A stretch of DNA of 64,000 nt from Anaerolineae bacterium (GCA_020849765.1 JADLAY010000034.1:124001-188000), one strand, 5' to 3'. Positions 7,802 through 16,633 are shown, counted from the first letter of the stretch. The notes: generated from the letters alone by a model not told the origin. Translations and numbers: made by a program.

Positions 7802-9421
7802 TCAGAAGCCCGCTGTCTGCCCATCTTTACGCGGATCGCTACCACCGAACAGGACGCCTGTCTCTGCATCACGGCGGATGATCTGCCCGTCGCCAAAGAC
7901 CCCGCGCCCACTGCCGCTGACGGGCCGCACGCGGTGCCCCATCTCAGCCAGCCGGGCCATCGTCGCCACGGGAATCCCTTCTTCGAGCGCCAGCGTGCTG
8001 CCGGACGTGCCATCTTCAAGGCACCAGCGCGGGCGGTTAAGCGTCTCCTGGGGATTGAGCTGATCGTCGATCATGGCGCTCACAACCTGGAAATGCCCCT
8101 GCGGCTGCATGAAACCGCCCATGACGCCGAAGCTCGCCCACAGTTGGCCATCCTTGAGCGCCATCGCCGGGATGATGGTGTGATAGGGACGCTTGCCGGG
8201 CGCAAGCTGGTTGGGATGCTCCGGCTCCAGGGTGAAACAGGCGCCGCGATTTTGCAAGAAGAAGCCCGCATCCCGCGCGACGATGCCACTGCCCCAGCCC
8301 ATGTACAGGCTGTTGATGAACGAGCAGGCATTGCCATCGCCATCGACCACCGACAGATAGACGGTGTTCGAGCCAGGGAGCGGCGTACCATACGAAGGCG
8401 GTTCCATCGCGCGGTCGTAGCGAATCATCGAGCGGCGCTCGCGCACGTAGTCGGCGTCGAGCAGCGCCTCGACCGGCGCCGGGTCGGTCTCCGGGTCGGC
8501 GATGTAGCGGCGCGCATCGGCAAAGGCCAGCCGCATCGCCTCGACCATCAGATGCATACGCTCCGGCGAATCCCAGTCGAGCGAGGCCAGATCAAAACCA
8601 GAAGCGATGCTCATGGCCAGCAGAGCCGCCAGCCCCTGCCCATTGGGCGGGCACTCAAAGATCGTCACGCCGCGGTAGTCTGCCCCGATCGGCTCCTGCC
8701 AAAGCGATCGATGATTCTTGAGATCGTCGTGAGTCATGACGCCGCCGAGCGCCTGAATCGTATTGACGATGGCGTCGGCGATTTCGCCGGTGTAGAAGGC
8801 TTCGGCACCGCCATCCGCGACCGCTTGCAGCGTGCGGGCCAGGCCCGGCAGCTTGACGCACTGGCCGACCTGGGGCGACATGCCACCCGGCAGATAATCC
8901 TGAGTATGCGGGCTGTTGAGCAGGAATGCCTGCGTACGCCCCCACGCCTCACCGAAGACAGGGTGTACTGGATAGCCTTCGCGGGCATAATAGATCGCGT
9001 CCTGGAGCACGTCTTTGAGCGACATACGGCCATGGCGCTGCAGCAGGTCTTCCCAACCCGCCGCCGCGCCGGGCACGGTGACAGCATGGACGCTGCGGTC
9101 TGGAATCGATTTGTATCCCTGTTTAATCAGCATGTCTGCTGTCAATGCCGCCGGGGCAGCGCCACTGCCATTGAGCGCGCTCAGGCGTTGAGTTTTGGCA
9201 TCGTAGAAGAGCGCGAAGCAGTCGCCACCAATCCCGGTCGACGCAGGCTCTGTCACGTTGAGCATTGCGGCACAGGCTATGGCAGCATCGGCAGCGTTGC
9301 CGCCCATGCGCAGAATATTCAGACCGGCCTGGGTCGCCAGCGGATTGCTGGTCGCGACCATCCCACGAGACGCGACCACCATCGAGCGGCGCGACTGAAA
9401 TGCAAACGACATCGGTTTCAT
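7802..9421 (-). CDS. ggt: Gamma-glutamyltranspeptidase
   Basis: About 539 residues, N-terminal nucleophile hydrolase that cleaves gamma-glutamyl bonds such as in glutathione; normally it self-processes into two subunits. The start at 9421 has AGGAA upstream. N-terminal motifs MVATSNPLATQAGLNILRMG and STGIGGDCFALFYD are typical. The autoprocessing nucleophile is the Thr near 353 in SNTVYLSVVDGDGNACSFIN; the usual second Thr and His (TTH) are replaced by Val and Tyr. I see no obvious signal peptide, so it may be cytoplasmic, which fits the bacterial GGT-like branch with unknown acyl substrates. Confidence 0.9.
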   Translation of the reverse strand: MKPMSFAFQSRRSMVVASRGMVATSNPLATQAGLNILRMGGNAADAAIACAAMLNVTEPASTGIGGDCFALFYDAKTQRLSALNGSGAAPAALTADMLIKQGYKSIPDRSVHAVTVPGAAAGWEDLLQRHGRMSLKDVLQDAIYYAREGYPVHPVFGEAWGRTQAFLLNSPHTQDYLPGGMSPQVGQCVKLPGLARTLQAVADGGAEAFYTGEIADAIVNTIQALGGVMTHDDLKNHRSLWQEPIGADYRGVTIFECPPNGQGLAALLAMSIASGFDLASLDWDSPERMHLMVEAMRLAFADARRYIADPETDPAPVEALLDADYVRERRSMIRYDRAMEPPSYGTPLPGSNTVYLSVVDGDGNACSFINSLYMGWGSGIVARDAGFFLQNRGACFTLEPEHPNQLAPGKRPYHTIIPAMALKDGQLWASFGVMGGFMQPQGHFQVVSAMIDDQLNPQETLNRPRWCLEDGTSGSTLALEEGIPVATMARLAEMGHRVRPVSGSGRGVFGDGQIIRRDAETGVLFGGSDPRKDGQTAGF

Positions 9422-9523
9422 CAGGAGCTTCCTATGCGGAGAGGGCACGATCGTCAAGCCAGCATACATTACCGGCGGCGCGAAATGTGCGCAAGATCAC
9501 ATAAAAATGTTACAAACCACAAT

Positions 9524-9552
9524 TTGACTTTTCTCTCACGAAATCTTAATCT
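9524..9552 (+). promoter_or_regulatory. Weak candidate promoter for the DinB/DfsB-like gene
   Basis: TTGACT at 9524-9529, 17-base spacer, TAATCT at 9547-9552. The predicted transcript start (near 9559) would put the whole 9570-9603 hairpin in the leader. Confidence 0.35.
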
Positions 9553-9569
9553 TATTGCATATGGGGATT

Positions 9570-9603
9570 TCACCTCCCGCAAGTGTACTTTTGCGGGAGG
9601 TGA
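9570..9603. promoter_or_regulatory. 13-bp leader hairpin enclosing a GGGAGGTG ribosome-site-like arm
   Basis: CACCTCCCGCAA (9571-9582) pairs with TTGCGGGAGGTG (9591-9602) around an 8-base loop, extended by one T-A pair. The right arm has a strong anti-16S-like GGGAGGTG, but 18 bases from the ATG at 9621. No T run follows on either strand. It may be an operator or an RNA structure controlling translation. Confidence 0.6.
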
Positions 9604-9620
9604 CAATAGAAGAGTTCGTC

Positions 9621-10100
9621 ATGACTTATAACACCGTCGCAAAGCGAGATTACCTGATCGCTCTCGCCATTTTTCACAGTCGCTACGTCGCTTTATTTAA
9701 ATTATTGTCCACTTACCCTACCCACCAGATCGACACTCCAGGCGCTGTTGGCAATCTGTCAGTGCGGCAGACCGTCGCCTATCTCTGCAATCTGCTGGAT
9801 ACGGCCAATCAGTGTTTTGGTGACTTCGACGCCGGCAACACGCAAACCGATGTATGCGATCCGGAAAGCGAGGTCTGGCGTGACGCGACCCCATACGAAG
9901 CGCTCACCTGGCCCGGCCTGTATGCCGAACTGCGCCGCCTGACGCAAGAACTGCTGGCGCACGCCGTCGCTGCGGATACGCAGAAGCGCGCAGGCGATCT
10001 GCGTTATCGCAAGTGGCTGACGCGCCTGAGCGTCGATTGCGTCGAAATGATGCATCAGCTAGAGGAATCCCTCGACATGGACAGCCGCCAGCAGACTTGA
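9621..10100 (+). CDS. DinB/DfsB-like four-helix-bundle protein
   Basis: A 159-residue protein. I start at ATG 9621, preceded by AGAAGAG; the in-frame ATG at 9555 would place the leader hairpin inside the gene. Helices such as KRDYLIALAIFHSRYVALFKLL, the turn NLSVRQTVAYLCNLLDTAN (compare WSVKDxLAHLxxW of DinB/ClbS) and a late ...DCVEMMHQLEE (His near the C-terminus) suggest the DinB/DfsB superfamily of thiol or metal-linked bundle proteins. Assignment is from pattern only. It is expressed separately from the riboswitch operon that follows. Confidence 0.5.
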   Translation: MTYNTVAKRDYLIALAIFHSRYVALFKLLSTYPTHQIDTPGAVGNLSVRQTVAYLCNLLDTANQCFGDFDAGNTQTDVCDPESEVWRDATPYEALTWPGLYAELRRLTQELLAHAVAADTQKRAGDLRYRKWLTRLSVDCVEMMHQLEESLDMDSRQQT

Positions 10101-10137
10101 CATCACCTGGCGCAGGCTTGATAATAAGCGAAAATTC

Positions 10138-10240
10138 GTCTCATCAAGAGCGGGCGAGTGAACGGCACAACGACCCCGCAGCAACCCCCGAAGCATCGGT
10201 AGGGTGCTAACTCCGTCAGGGCAACCCTGGAAGATGAGCG
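10138..10240 (+). ncRNA. SAM-I (S-box) riboswitch aptamer
   Basis: The conserved S-box elements are present in order: CTCATC (10140-10145) starting P1 and followed by AAGAGCGGGCGAG; GCAACCCCCGAAGCATCGG in the P2/P3 region; AGGGTGCTAACTCCG; AGGGCAACCCTGG for P4; and GGAAGATGAG closing P1 (GATGAG at 10233-10238). This RNA binds S-adenosylmethionine and switches off methionine genes. It precedes an unknown gene and metH, the expected target. Confidence 0.92.
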
Positions 10241-10297
10241 CGGTACCCCTCATTCTTGAGAGCATCGCGCTTACCTCACCGGGAGCGCGTTTTTGTT
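10235..10297 (+). terminator. Riboswitch expression platform: antiterminator and intrinsic terminator
   Basis: The terminator stem is CGCGCT (10266-10271) with AGCGCG (10284-10289) followed by TTTTTGTTTT. A second copy of AGCGCG at 10237-10242 overlaps the 3' strand of P1; without SAM, bases 10235-10242 can pair with 10266-10273 (8 pairs, one G-U) and block the terminator. This is the classic SAM-off transcription switch. Confidence 0.85.
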
Positions 10298-10317
10298 TTC
10301 TTTGCGAAAGGACACTG

Positions 10318-10704
10318 ATGACCAAACGAGAGTCAACGTCCAACGAATTGACCGTGTATCGCTTTGGTTTTCAGATGGACGACATCCGTGCAGCGGCCAA
10401 GATCATCCGCCCGCTGCTGAGAAATCGTTGGAAGCGGCATAACGAGGAGTTCTGGGGCGGCGAGTATTATTTGCAGACGCGCAAGAACGGCACCATCATC
10501 AAGCTGCACCACAACTACGAAGCCTTCTTCGATCATTGGCTGCAGCCGAACTACAAGGACTACCCACTGCTGTTGTTCATGCAGTACCCGCCCGGCACCA
10601 AAGCACCCGACCGCGACGAGCTACTGGAGAAATTCAACGCCGAAATCAAAGCCATCTTCATTCCGCCCAACAGCGACGCGCTGGCAAGCGGCGAGCGGGG
10701 CTGA
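10318..10704 (+). CDS. Unknown 128-residue protein, first gene of the SAM-riboswitch operon
   Basis: The ATG at 10318 follows AAAGGA and lies 20 bases after the riboswitch terminator, so this gene is under SAM control together with metH, which begins 81 bases after its stop. The protein is soluble, rich in aromatic and basic residues (RPLLRNRWKRHNEEFWGGEYY, HHNYEAFFDHWLQPNY) and has no cysteine cluster, membrane segment or motif that I recognise. Position suggests a role linked to methionine, SAM or B12/folate use, but this is inference from context alone. Confidence 0.7.
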   Translation: MTKRESTSNELTVYRFGFQMDDIRAAAKIIRPLLRNRWKRHNEEFWGGEYYLQTRKNGTIIKLHHNYEAFFDHWLQPNYKDYPLLLFMQYPPGTKAPDRDELLEKFNAEIKAIFIPPNSDALASGERG

Positions 10705-10785
10705 TCTTTACGAAACATCCCCCCTGCGCGATGAGCACTTCGGCGATTTCCCTTCCCAAGCAAGCATAGCTGCGAGACAGACTTG

Positions 10786-13700
10786 ATGACGCAAACAGCC
10801 ACGCGAACCTACAGCAACCGACGCTATCTCGACGCCGTCCAGGATCACGTCGTTATCTTCGACGGCGCCATGGGCACGAGCATCCAGAACTACAAGCTGA
10901 ATGCCGAAGATTTCGGCGGCGAACGATACAATGGCTGCAACGACTTCCTCGTCATCACCCGCCCGGACGTGATCGAGGCAATCCACGCGTCGTTCCTGTC
11001 GGTCGGCAGCGAAGTGGTGGAGACGGATACCTTCCGCAGCAATCCGCTGACGCTGGTGGAATATGGCTTGCAGGATCGCTGTCTGGAGATCAACCGCACG
11101 GCGGCGCAGATCGCGCGCAAGGTGTGCGACCGTTTCGAACGCGAGACGGGCATCCCGCGCTTCGTCGCCGGGAGCATGGGACCAAGCGGCAAGCTGCCGA
11201 GCGGCAATGATCCCGACCTGAGCAACATCACCTTCGAAGCCCTGGCGCAGTCCTTCTACACCCAGGCACAGGGGTTGGTCGAAGGCGGCTGTGACATCCT
11301 GTTGATCGAAACCAGCCAGGACATCCTGGAGGTCAAGGCGGCAATCTGGGGTATCAACCGCTATTTCGAAGAGTCTGGCCAGCGCATCCCGTTACAGGTG
11401 CAGGTCACGCTCGATACGAGCGGGCGTATGCTGTTCGGCACGGATATCGCCAGCGCATTGACGACGCTGGAAGCGCTGCCGATCGACATCATCGGCCTCA
11501 ACTGCTCGACCGGCCCCGAATACATGCGTGAGCCGGTGCAGTATCTGGTCGAGCACAGCAGCAAGCCGATCTCGATCCTGCCCAACGCCGGGCTACCGAT
11601 CAACGTCGACGGTGAGGCCGTCTACCCGATGGAACCCGATCCGTTCAGCGAAATGGTGGCGGAGTTCACGCGCTGGGGCGTCGGCGTCGTCGGCGGCTGC
11701 TGCGGCACGCGCCCGGAGCATCTCGACAAGCTCTACCGCAAAGTTCACGGCCACAGCTATCAGGAACGGCTGGATCAGGCAGCGGACAATCCCTCGCGCA
11801 CACCAAAACAGCGCGAGCCGGAGACACAGCCGATGGCATCGAGCAACATGCGCGCGATGCCGATGATCAACATCCCCGGCCCGACCATGATCGGCGAACG
11901 GATCAATTCGCAGGGCAGCCGCAAAGTCAAACAACTGCTGCTGGCGGATGACTACGACAGCATCATCCCGATCGCCGTCCAACAGGTCGACCGCGGCGCG
12001 CACATGCTCGACGTGTGCGTGGCGCTGACCGAGCGCAACGACGAAGCCGAGCAGATGAAGACGCTGGTCAAAAAGCTGTCGATGGCGGTCGAAGTGCCCC
12101 TGATCTTCGACGTGACCGATCCGGATGTGGCCGAGGCGGGGCTGTCCGTCTATCCCGGTCGCGGCATCATCAACGGCAACAACCTCGAAAACGGGCGCGA
12201 ACGCATCGATAAGATCCTGCCCATCGCCACGAAGTATGGCGCGGCAGTCATGTCGATGACGATTGATGAAGAAGGTATGGCGCACACGCGCGATAAGAAG
12301 CTCGCCATTGCCCAGCGTATCACCGACATTGCCGTCAACGATTACGGCATGAAGCCGGAAGACATGATCTTCGACACGCTGACCTTCCCGCTCACGACCG
12401 GGCAGGAAGATCTGCGCAACGACGCCATCGAGACGCTCGAAGGCATCCGCCTGATCAAGGCGAGCATCCCCGGCGTGATGACCTCGCTCGGCATCAGCAA
12501 CGTCAGCTTTGGCATGTCTCCTGCAGCGCGCGGCGTCCTCAACAGCGTGTTCTTGTATCACGCCGTCGAAGCAGGGCTGGATATGGCGATCGTCAATCCG
12601 GCGCACATCACGCCCTACGCCGAAATCCCGGAGGAGCAGCGCAAGGTCGCCAACGACCTGATCTTCAACAGCGACATCGATGCGCTGCCGCGCTTCATCC
12701 AGTATTTTGAGCAGAACGCAGTCGAAATCGCCGGGAAAGAGGAAGAAGACCCGACGGCCAACATGACCGCCGAGGAAGCCATCCACTGGCAGATTGTCCA
12801 CCGCAAGAAAGAGGGCGTCGAGCCGTTGATCGACGCATGTCTGACGCGTCAGGATGCGGTCGGCGTGCTCAACAACGTGCTGCTGCCGGCGATGAAAGAA
12901 GTCGGCGACAAGTTTGGCTCCGGCGAATTGATCCTGCCATTCGTCCTGCAAAGCGCCGAAGTCATGAAGAAGACCGTGGCCTACCTGGAAAACTTCATGG
13001 ATAAGGTCGAGGGGACGAGCAAGGGCACGGTCGTGCTGGCAACGGTCTATGGCGACGTGCATGACATCGGCAAGAACCTGGTCAAGACGATCCTGAGCAA
13101 CAATGGCTATACCGTCCACGACCTGGGCAAGCAGGTGCCTGCCAACACGATCATCGAAAAAGCGCTCGAATACAATGCCAACGCCATCGGCCTGAGCGCC
13201 CTGCTCGTCAGCACGTCCAAGCAGATGCCGCTGGTCGTCAACGAGATGGCGCGGCGCGGTCTGAAGTTCCCGATCCTGATCGGCGGCGCGGCCATCAATC
13301 GCAAGTTCGGGCGGCGCATCCTGTTCCTGGAAGATTCGCAGGAACCCTATGAAGCGGGCGTCTTCTACTGCAAGGATGCCTTCGAAGGTCTGGCCGTGAT
13401 GGACAAGCTGATCGACCCGGCACAGCGCGAGTCACTCGTCACGCAGATCCAGACCGAAGCCTACGAAGAGATGGGCAAGCCGCAGCCCGTGCGACGTGCG
13501 CGCTCGCAGGGCGGCAAGACGGTTGCACCCGCGCCGGACATTCCGACGCCGCCGTTCTGGGGCAGCCGTCTGATCGACCGGATGCCGCTGGAAATCGTGC
13601 TCAAGTATCTGCACAAGCCTGAATTGTTCCGCCTGTCCTGGGGCGCAACGAATACCCATGGCGAGGAATGGGATAAGCTCGAAGCGGAGTTCCAGCAGCG

Positions 13701-14361
13701 CCTGGAGCAGATGTCGAGAGAAGCACTGTATGAGCGCACGCTGCGTCCGCAGGCGGTCTACGGCTTCTTCCCTGCCAACAGCGATGGCGATGACTTGATC
13801 GTCTGGAATCCGGCGCCGTTTGCCGAGACCAACGGCCACACGCCGGAACAGGTCGAGATCGCACGCTTCAACTTCCCGCGCCAACCATACGGCGATTACC
13901 TGTGCATCAGCGATTACTTCGCGCCGCGGGATAGTGGCAAGATCGATACGGTCGCCTTCCAGATCGTCACCGTCGGCGAGACGGCCACGCGCCACTTCGA
14001 AATGCTTCAAGCGAAAGACGAGTACACGGAAGCTTACTTCTTCCACGGCCTGGCCGTCCAGGCGGCGGAAGCAACGGCCAATTACGTCAACCGGATGGTC
14101 ATCAACCGGCAGCTTGGCATCCCGACCAATCGCGGCAAGCGCTACAGTTGGGGCTATCCCGCCTGCCCGGATTTGCACGATCACGAGAAGGTGCTGCGCC
14201 TGCTGCCCCAGGCAGAGTCCGCCCTCAGCATGATGCTGACGCCCTCCTTCCAGTGGGTGCCGGAGCAGAGCACGGCGGCCATCTTCGTCCATCATCCGGA
14301 CGCGCGCTACTTCAACGTCGGCGCCCTGGACCGCACGGCGCAGATCATGGGCGGCGACTGA
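10786..14361 (+). CDS. metH: Cobalamin-dependent methionine synthase
   Basis: A full-length 1,191-residue enzyme that transfers a methyl group from methyltetrahydrofolate via B12 to homocysteine. Domains in order: homocysteine-binding barrel with zinc ligands in IIGLNCSTGP and GVVGGCCGTRPEH; pterin-binding barrel starting MINIPGPTMIGERINSQGS; helical cap plus B12 domain with GDVHDIGKNLV (the cobalt-ligand His near 757) and SALLVSTSKQMP; and a C-terminal reactivation domain with RYSWGYPACPDLHDHEKV and an ending in HHPDARYFNVG. The presence of the activation domain means SAM-dependent reductive repair is kept. Controlled by the upstream SAM riboswitch. Start could also be a TTG three bases earlier. 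Confidence 0.97.
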   Translation: MTQTATRTYSNRRYLDAVQDHVVIFDGAMGTSIQNYKLNAEDFGGERYNGCNDFLVITRPDVIEAIHASFLSVGSEVVETDTFRSNPLTLVEYGLQDRCLEINRTAAQIARKVCDRFERETGIPRFVAGSMGPSGKLPSGNDPDLSNITFEALAQSFYTQAQGLVEGGCDILLIETSQDILEVKAAIWGINRYFEESGQRIPLQVQVTLDTSGRMLFGTDIASALTTLEALPIDIIGLNCSTGPEYMREPVQYLVEHSSKPISILPNAGLPINVDGEAVYPMEPDPFSEMVAEFTRWGVGVVGGCCGTRPEHLDKLYRKVHGHSYQERLDQAADNPSRTPKQREPETQPMASSNMRAMPMINIPGPTMIGERINSQGSRKVKQLLLADDYDSIIPIAVQQVDRGAHMLDVCVALTERNDEAEQMKTLVKKLSMAVEVPLIFDVTDPDVAEAGLSVYPGRGIINGNNLENGRERIDKILPIATKYGAAVMSMTIDEEGMAHTRDKKLAIAQRITDIAVNDYGMKPEDMIFDTLTFPLTTGQEDLRNDAIETLEGIRLIKASIPGVMTSLGISNVSFGMSPAARGVLNSVFLYHAVEAGLDMAIVNPAHITPYAEIPEEQRKVANDLIFNSDIDALPRFIQYFEQNAVEIAGKEEEDPTANMTAEEAIHWQIVHRKKEGVEPLIDACLTRQDAVGVLNNVLLPAMKEVGDKFGSGELILPFVLQSAEVMKKTVAYLENFMDKVEGTSKGTVVLATVYGDVHDIGKNLVKTILSNNGYTVHDLGKQVPANTIIEKALEYNANAIGLSALLVSTSKQMPLVVNEMARRGLKFPILIGGAAINRKFGRRILFLEDSQEPYEAGVFYCKDAFEGLAVMDKLIDPAQRESLVTQIQTEAYEEMGKPQPVRRARSQGGKTVAPAPDIPTPPFWGSRLIDRMPLEIVLKYLHKPELFRLSWGATNTHGEEWDKLEAEFQQRLEQMSREALYERTLRPQAVYGFFPANSDGDDLIVWNPAPFAETNGHTPEQVEIARFNFPRQPYGDYLCISDYFAPRDSGKIDTVAFQIVTVGETATRHFEMLQAKDEYTEAYFFHGLAVQAAEATANYVNRMVINRQLGIPTNRGKRYSWGYPACPDLHDHEKVLRLLPQAESALSMMLTPSFQWVPEQSTAAIFVHHPDARYFNVGALDRTAQIMGGD

Positions 14362-14372
14362 GAGTCGCCGCC
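14350..14372. terminator. Strong hairpin over the metH stop codon
   Basis: GGCGGCGACT and AGTCGCCGCC form a perfect 10-bp stem with a GAG loop that contains part of the TGA stop. There is no T run, so it may be a Rho-type end or mRNA-stabilising hairpin rather than a canonical terminator. Confidence 0.5.
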
Positions 14373-14402
14373 GGATGCCATATACAGGGCCGGAAAAGTG
14401 AC

Positions 14403-14408
14403 TATAAT
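14403..14408 (+). promoter_or_regulatory. Candidate -10 box (TATAAT)
   Basis: A consensus TATAAT after metH and before the small membrane-anchored protein gene. No good -35 box is seen at 16-18 bases upstream. Confidence 0.35.
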
Positions 14409-14452
14409 CAACTCGTTTGCTTGTGGTCTTTTCACACGAGACGGAAACCAAC

Positions 14453-14857
14453 TTGCGTCGTGATCGTCTTTTTCACAGCCCTGCCTTTGGCTGTTTGATC
14501 ATCGGTCTCCTGATGTTTGCCTGCGTCGGCAGCATCTCCATCTTTCTCGATCAGGCGTGCCATGCCACGCTGAACCGGCGACTCCCCATCTACCCGAACG
14601 CTGAAATCGTCACCGAGCGGCACAACTTCTTCTCTGCCTTCGGCGTGGGCGAAACCTACATGCAGCTCTACAGCACAGATAACTCGACGACCGTGCAGGA
14701 GTGGTACGGACGCGAGGTCGGTACTTATCTGCGCGAAGCAGCCATCAACAACGATCCGTTTCTGCGGCTGGGGAACGGCCAGTGGCGCGTGCGCCGCGAT
14801 AGCAGCGGCGAAGGCAGCGAGATCACGCTCTACGGCACGTGCGTCGTGGGCGGCTAG
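14453..14857 (+). CDS. Small membrane-anchored protein of unknown function
   Basis: About 134 residues if started at TTG 14453; the frame opens at TTG 14417 and neither start has a good ribosome site. A single hydrophobic segment (FGCLIIGLLMFACVGSISIFL) near the N-terminus is followed by an outside domain of about 100 residues with IYPNAEIVTERHNFF and GNGQWRVRRDSSG. The YPNA...(strand) pattern recalls small Chloroflexi lipoproteins and anchored proteins with a compact alpha/beta domain, but I do not recognise a named family. It is followed 12 bases later by adenosine deaminase, so the two are probably cotranscribed. Confidence 0.5.
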   Translation: MRRDRLFHSPAFGCLIIGLLMFACVGSISIFLDQACHATLNRRLPIYPNAEIVTERHNFFSAFGVGETYMQLYSTDNSTTVQEWYGREVGTYLREAAINNDPFLRLGNGQWRVRRDSSGEGSEITLYGTCVVGG

Positions 14858-14869
14858 GAATCTTACCTC

Positions 14870-15907
14870 ATGTCGCTGCACAGTCTGATCGCTGCCATGC
14901 CCAAAGTTGAGCTGCACGTCCACCTCGAAGGCGCTGTGCAGCCGGAAACCCTGCTCGAACTGGCGCGCAAGAATGGTGTCACCCTGCCCGCCGATTCAGT
15001 CGAGGCCATTGCCCGCTGGTATACGTTCGTGGACTTCCCGCACTTCATCGAGATCTACCTGAAGATCAGCGAGTGCATCCAGACCGCCGAGGACATCGAA
15101 CTGATCACGCGCGAATTCCTCGCCGGGCAGGCCGCGCAGAACATCGTCTACACCGAAGCGACCTACACCGCGTACACGCATTTCCTGCAGGCCGGGATTT
15201 CCTTCGCGGACCAATTGGCGGCCATCAATCGTGCGCGCGCCTGGGCGCGAGAGACACTTGGCGTCCAGATGAACCTGATCATCGATATTGACCGCGGCGC
15301 GCCAGCCGAGACGGGTCTGATCGCAGCCCAGTGGGTGGTGGATGCATACGGCGACGGCGTCGTCGCCTTCGGCATGGGCGGCTACGAGATCGGCAATCCG
15401 CCGGAAAAGCACCGGCTCGCCCTTGAATACGTGCAGACCGCCGGCGTGCCATGCGTTCTCCACGCCGGAGAAACCGATGGGGCCGCCAGTATCTGGGGTG
15501 CGCTGCGCACGGGCAAGAGCGTCCGCATCGGCCATGGCGTCCGCTGCCTGGAAGATCCGGCGCTCGTCGACGAGCTGCGCCAGCGCCAGATTCCGCTGGA
15601 AGTCTGCCCGACGAGCAACGTCTGCCTCGGCGTCGCGCCATCGCTGATCGCGCATCCGCTGCCGGAACTGATGGCGCATGGCCTGTACGTGACGCTCAAC
15701 TCGGACGACCCGCCGATGTTCAACACGACGCTGACCCAGGAATTTCAACAGAGCGCGCAGGCATTCGGCTGGTCAGCCAGCACCGTCGAGACGCTGACGC
15801 TGAATGCGGCACGCGCCAGCCTGCTGCCGGAAAATGAAAAACGCGCCCTTGAGACGCGTCTTCGTGATAGCTTCAGGATGCTCCGCCGCGAACACCTACA
15901 GGAGTAG
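14870..15907 (+). CDS. add: Adenosine deaminase
   Basis: A 345-residue zinc (beta/alpha)8 amidohydrolase converting adenosine or deoxyadenosine to inosine, in purine salvage. All hallmark motifs are present: PKVELHVHLEGA (two zinc His), VLHAGET (zinc His and catalytic Glu region), RIGHGVRC, EVCPTSN, and LNSDDPPMF (zinc Asp). Family length is normal. The start has AGGAA ten bases upstream. Because S-adenosylhomocysteine breakdown yields adenosine, its location downstream of metH may be meaningful, but a strong hairpin and a separate -10 box intervene. Confidence 0.93.
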   Translation: MSLHSLIAAMPKVELHVHLEGAVQPETLLELARKNGVTLPADSVEAIARWYTFVDFPHFIEIYLKISECIQTAEDIELITREFLAGQAAQNIVYTEATYTAYTHFLQAGISFADQLAAINRARAWARETLGVQMNLIIDIDRGAPAETGLIAAQWVVDAYGDGVVAFGMGGYEIGNPPEKHRLALEYVQTAGVPCVLHAGETDGAASIWGALRTGKSVRIGHGVRCLEDPALVDELRQRQIPLEVCPTSNVCLGVAPSLIAHPLPELMAHGLYVTLNSDDPPMFNTTLTQEFQQSAQAFGWSASTVETLTLNAARASLLPENEKRALETRLRDSFRMLRREHLQE

Positions 15908-15925
15908 GCGCTCACCACTCGTGCA

Positions 15926-16312
15926 TCAGGCGATGGCGTAATTGGCCTGGGTGTTGTGTGCGCTGACGCGCGCAAACAGATGAGCCTCGCGCATCGACTC
16001 GAAAATGTGAACCCGACCGCGCTCGCTCAATGCTGCGATCGCGCGCACCGACTGAATCGTGTTGGGATGACGGGTCACGCACACCAGAGCGCTGACCTGC
16101 TCTGAACGCGCCATATCGGCGAACAGAATGTGCGCGGCAGACGCCACACGGTTGATGCGCGACAAATCCAGCAAAACCACGACAGGTAGCCCGTTGATCA
16201 TGCGCTGGGTATGAATATCCGCCGCGATGGCCTGAGCATCCTCGAGCGTGATATTGCTCTCACCCCGAATGGTGAGGATTCCGTCTTGATAGAAGCTACC
16301 AGTGAGTGCCAT
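15926..16312 (-). CDS. STAS-like / SpoIIAA-like domain protein
   Basis: A 128-residue single-domain protein. The strand-helix pattern (ILTIRGESNITLEDAQAIAADI, then PVVVLLDLSRINRVASAAHILFADM, then VSALVCVTRHPNTIQSVRAIAAL) matches STAS-type anti-sigma antagonist folds in which the loop after LLDLS is normally D-(F/L)-S/T with a phosphorylatable Ser. The LLDLSRI element fits that site. It has no partner kinase or phosphatase beside it. It ends convergent to add and reads out of an AT-rich divergent region. Function as a regulatory switch is inferred. Confidence 0.5.
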   Translation of the reverse strand: MALTGSFYQDGILTIRGESNITLEDAQAIAADIHTQRMINGLPVVVLLDLSRINRVASAAHILFADMARSEQVSALVCVTRHPNTIQSVRAIAALSERGRVHIFESMREAHLFARVSAHNTQANYAIA

Positions 16313-16633
16313 TTCTTCTTCTCAGTCTCTATGTACGCTCTGTACGTTCTTGAGTATAGTCGAATTAGAATGAAAAATATATTTAAGAGTGAGTAAAGGT
16401 TTCAAAATAATCCTAAATTTATTCTAAAGTGTTATACGAAATAAGTAAATGAAGATTTTGCGCCATTTTGGCAATGGAGCTTCACAGTGCCCATATGACT
16501 TTATTCCCATCACAGCTTTGAGTCAGGTTTGACTTGCCGTGGAAAAATGTTGCCGCTTCAAAATATCTCAGGGTTTTTTACAATAAGCGTCGAATTCCGA
16601 CCAATTGTATCTCCTATATGAAGGATTTGCACT
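16313..16633. other. AT-rich divergent intergenic region
   Basis: About 320 bases, far more AT-rich than the rest of the window, between two divergent genes. It contains a candidate promoter for the dehydrogenase gene at 16557-16584, and on the minus strand a TATACT at about 16342-16347 that may serve the STAS-like gene. A small open frame at 16331-16396 has no ribosome site and I do not count it as a gene. Confidence 0.6.
16557..16584 (+). promoter_or_regulatory. Candidate promoter for the dehydrogenase-family gene
   Basis: TTCAAA at 16557-16562, 16-base spacer, TACAAT at 16579-16584, giving a leader of about 40 bases with AAGGA at 16621-16625. Confidence 0.4.

Noticed and set aside
7934..9631. 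A 565-codon open frame on the plus strand opposite ggt
   Set aside because: The antisense frame of a GC-rich gene; no ribosome site or recognisable domain, while ggt has full family motifs.
16331..16396. A small open frame in the AT-rich intergenic region
   Set aside because: No ribosome site, no start context, and it lies in the promoter region of the divergent genes.
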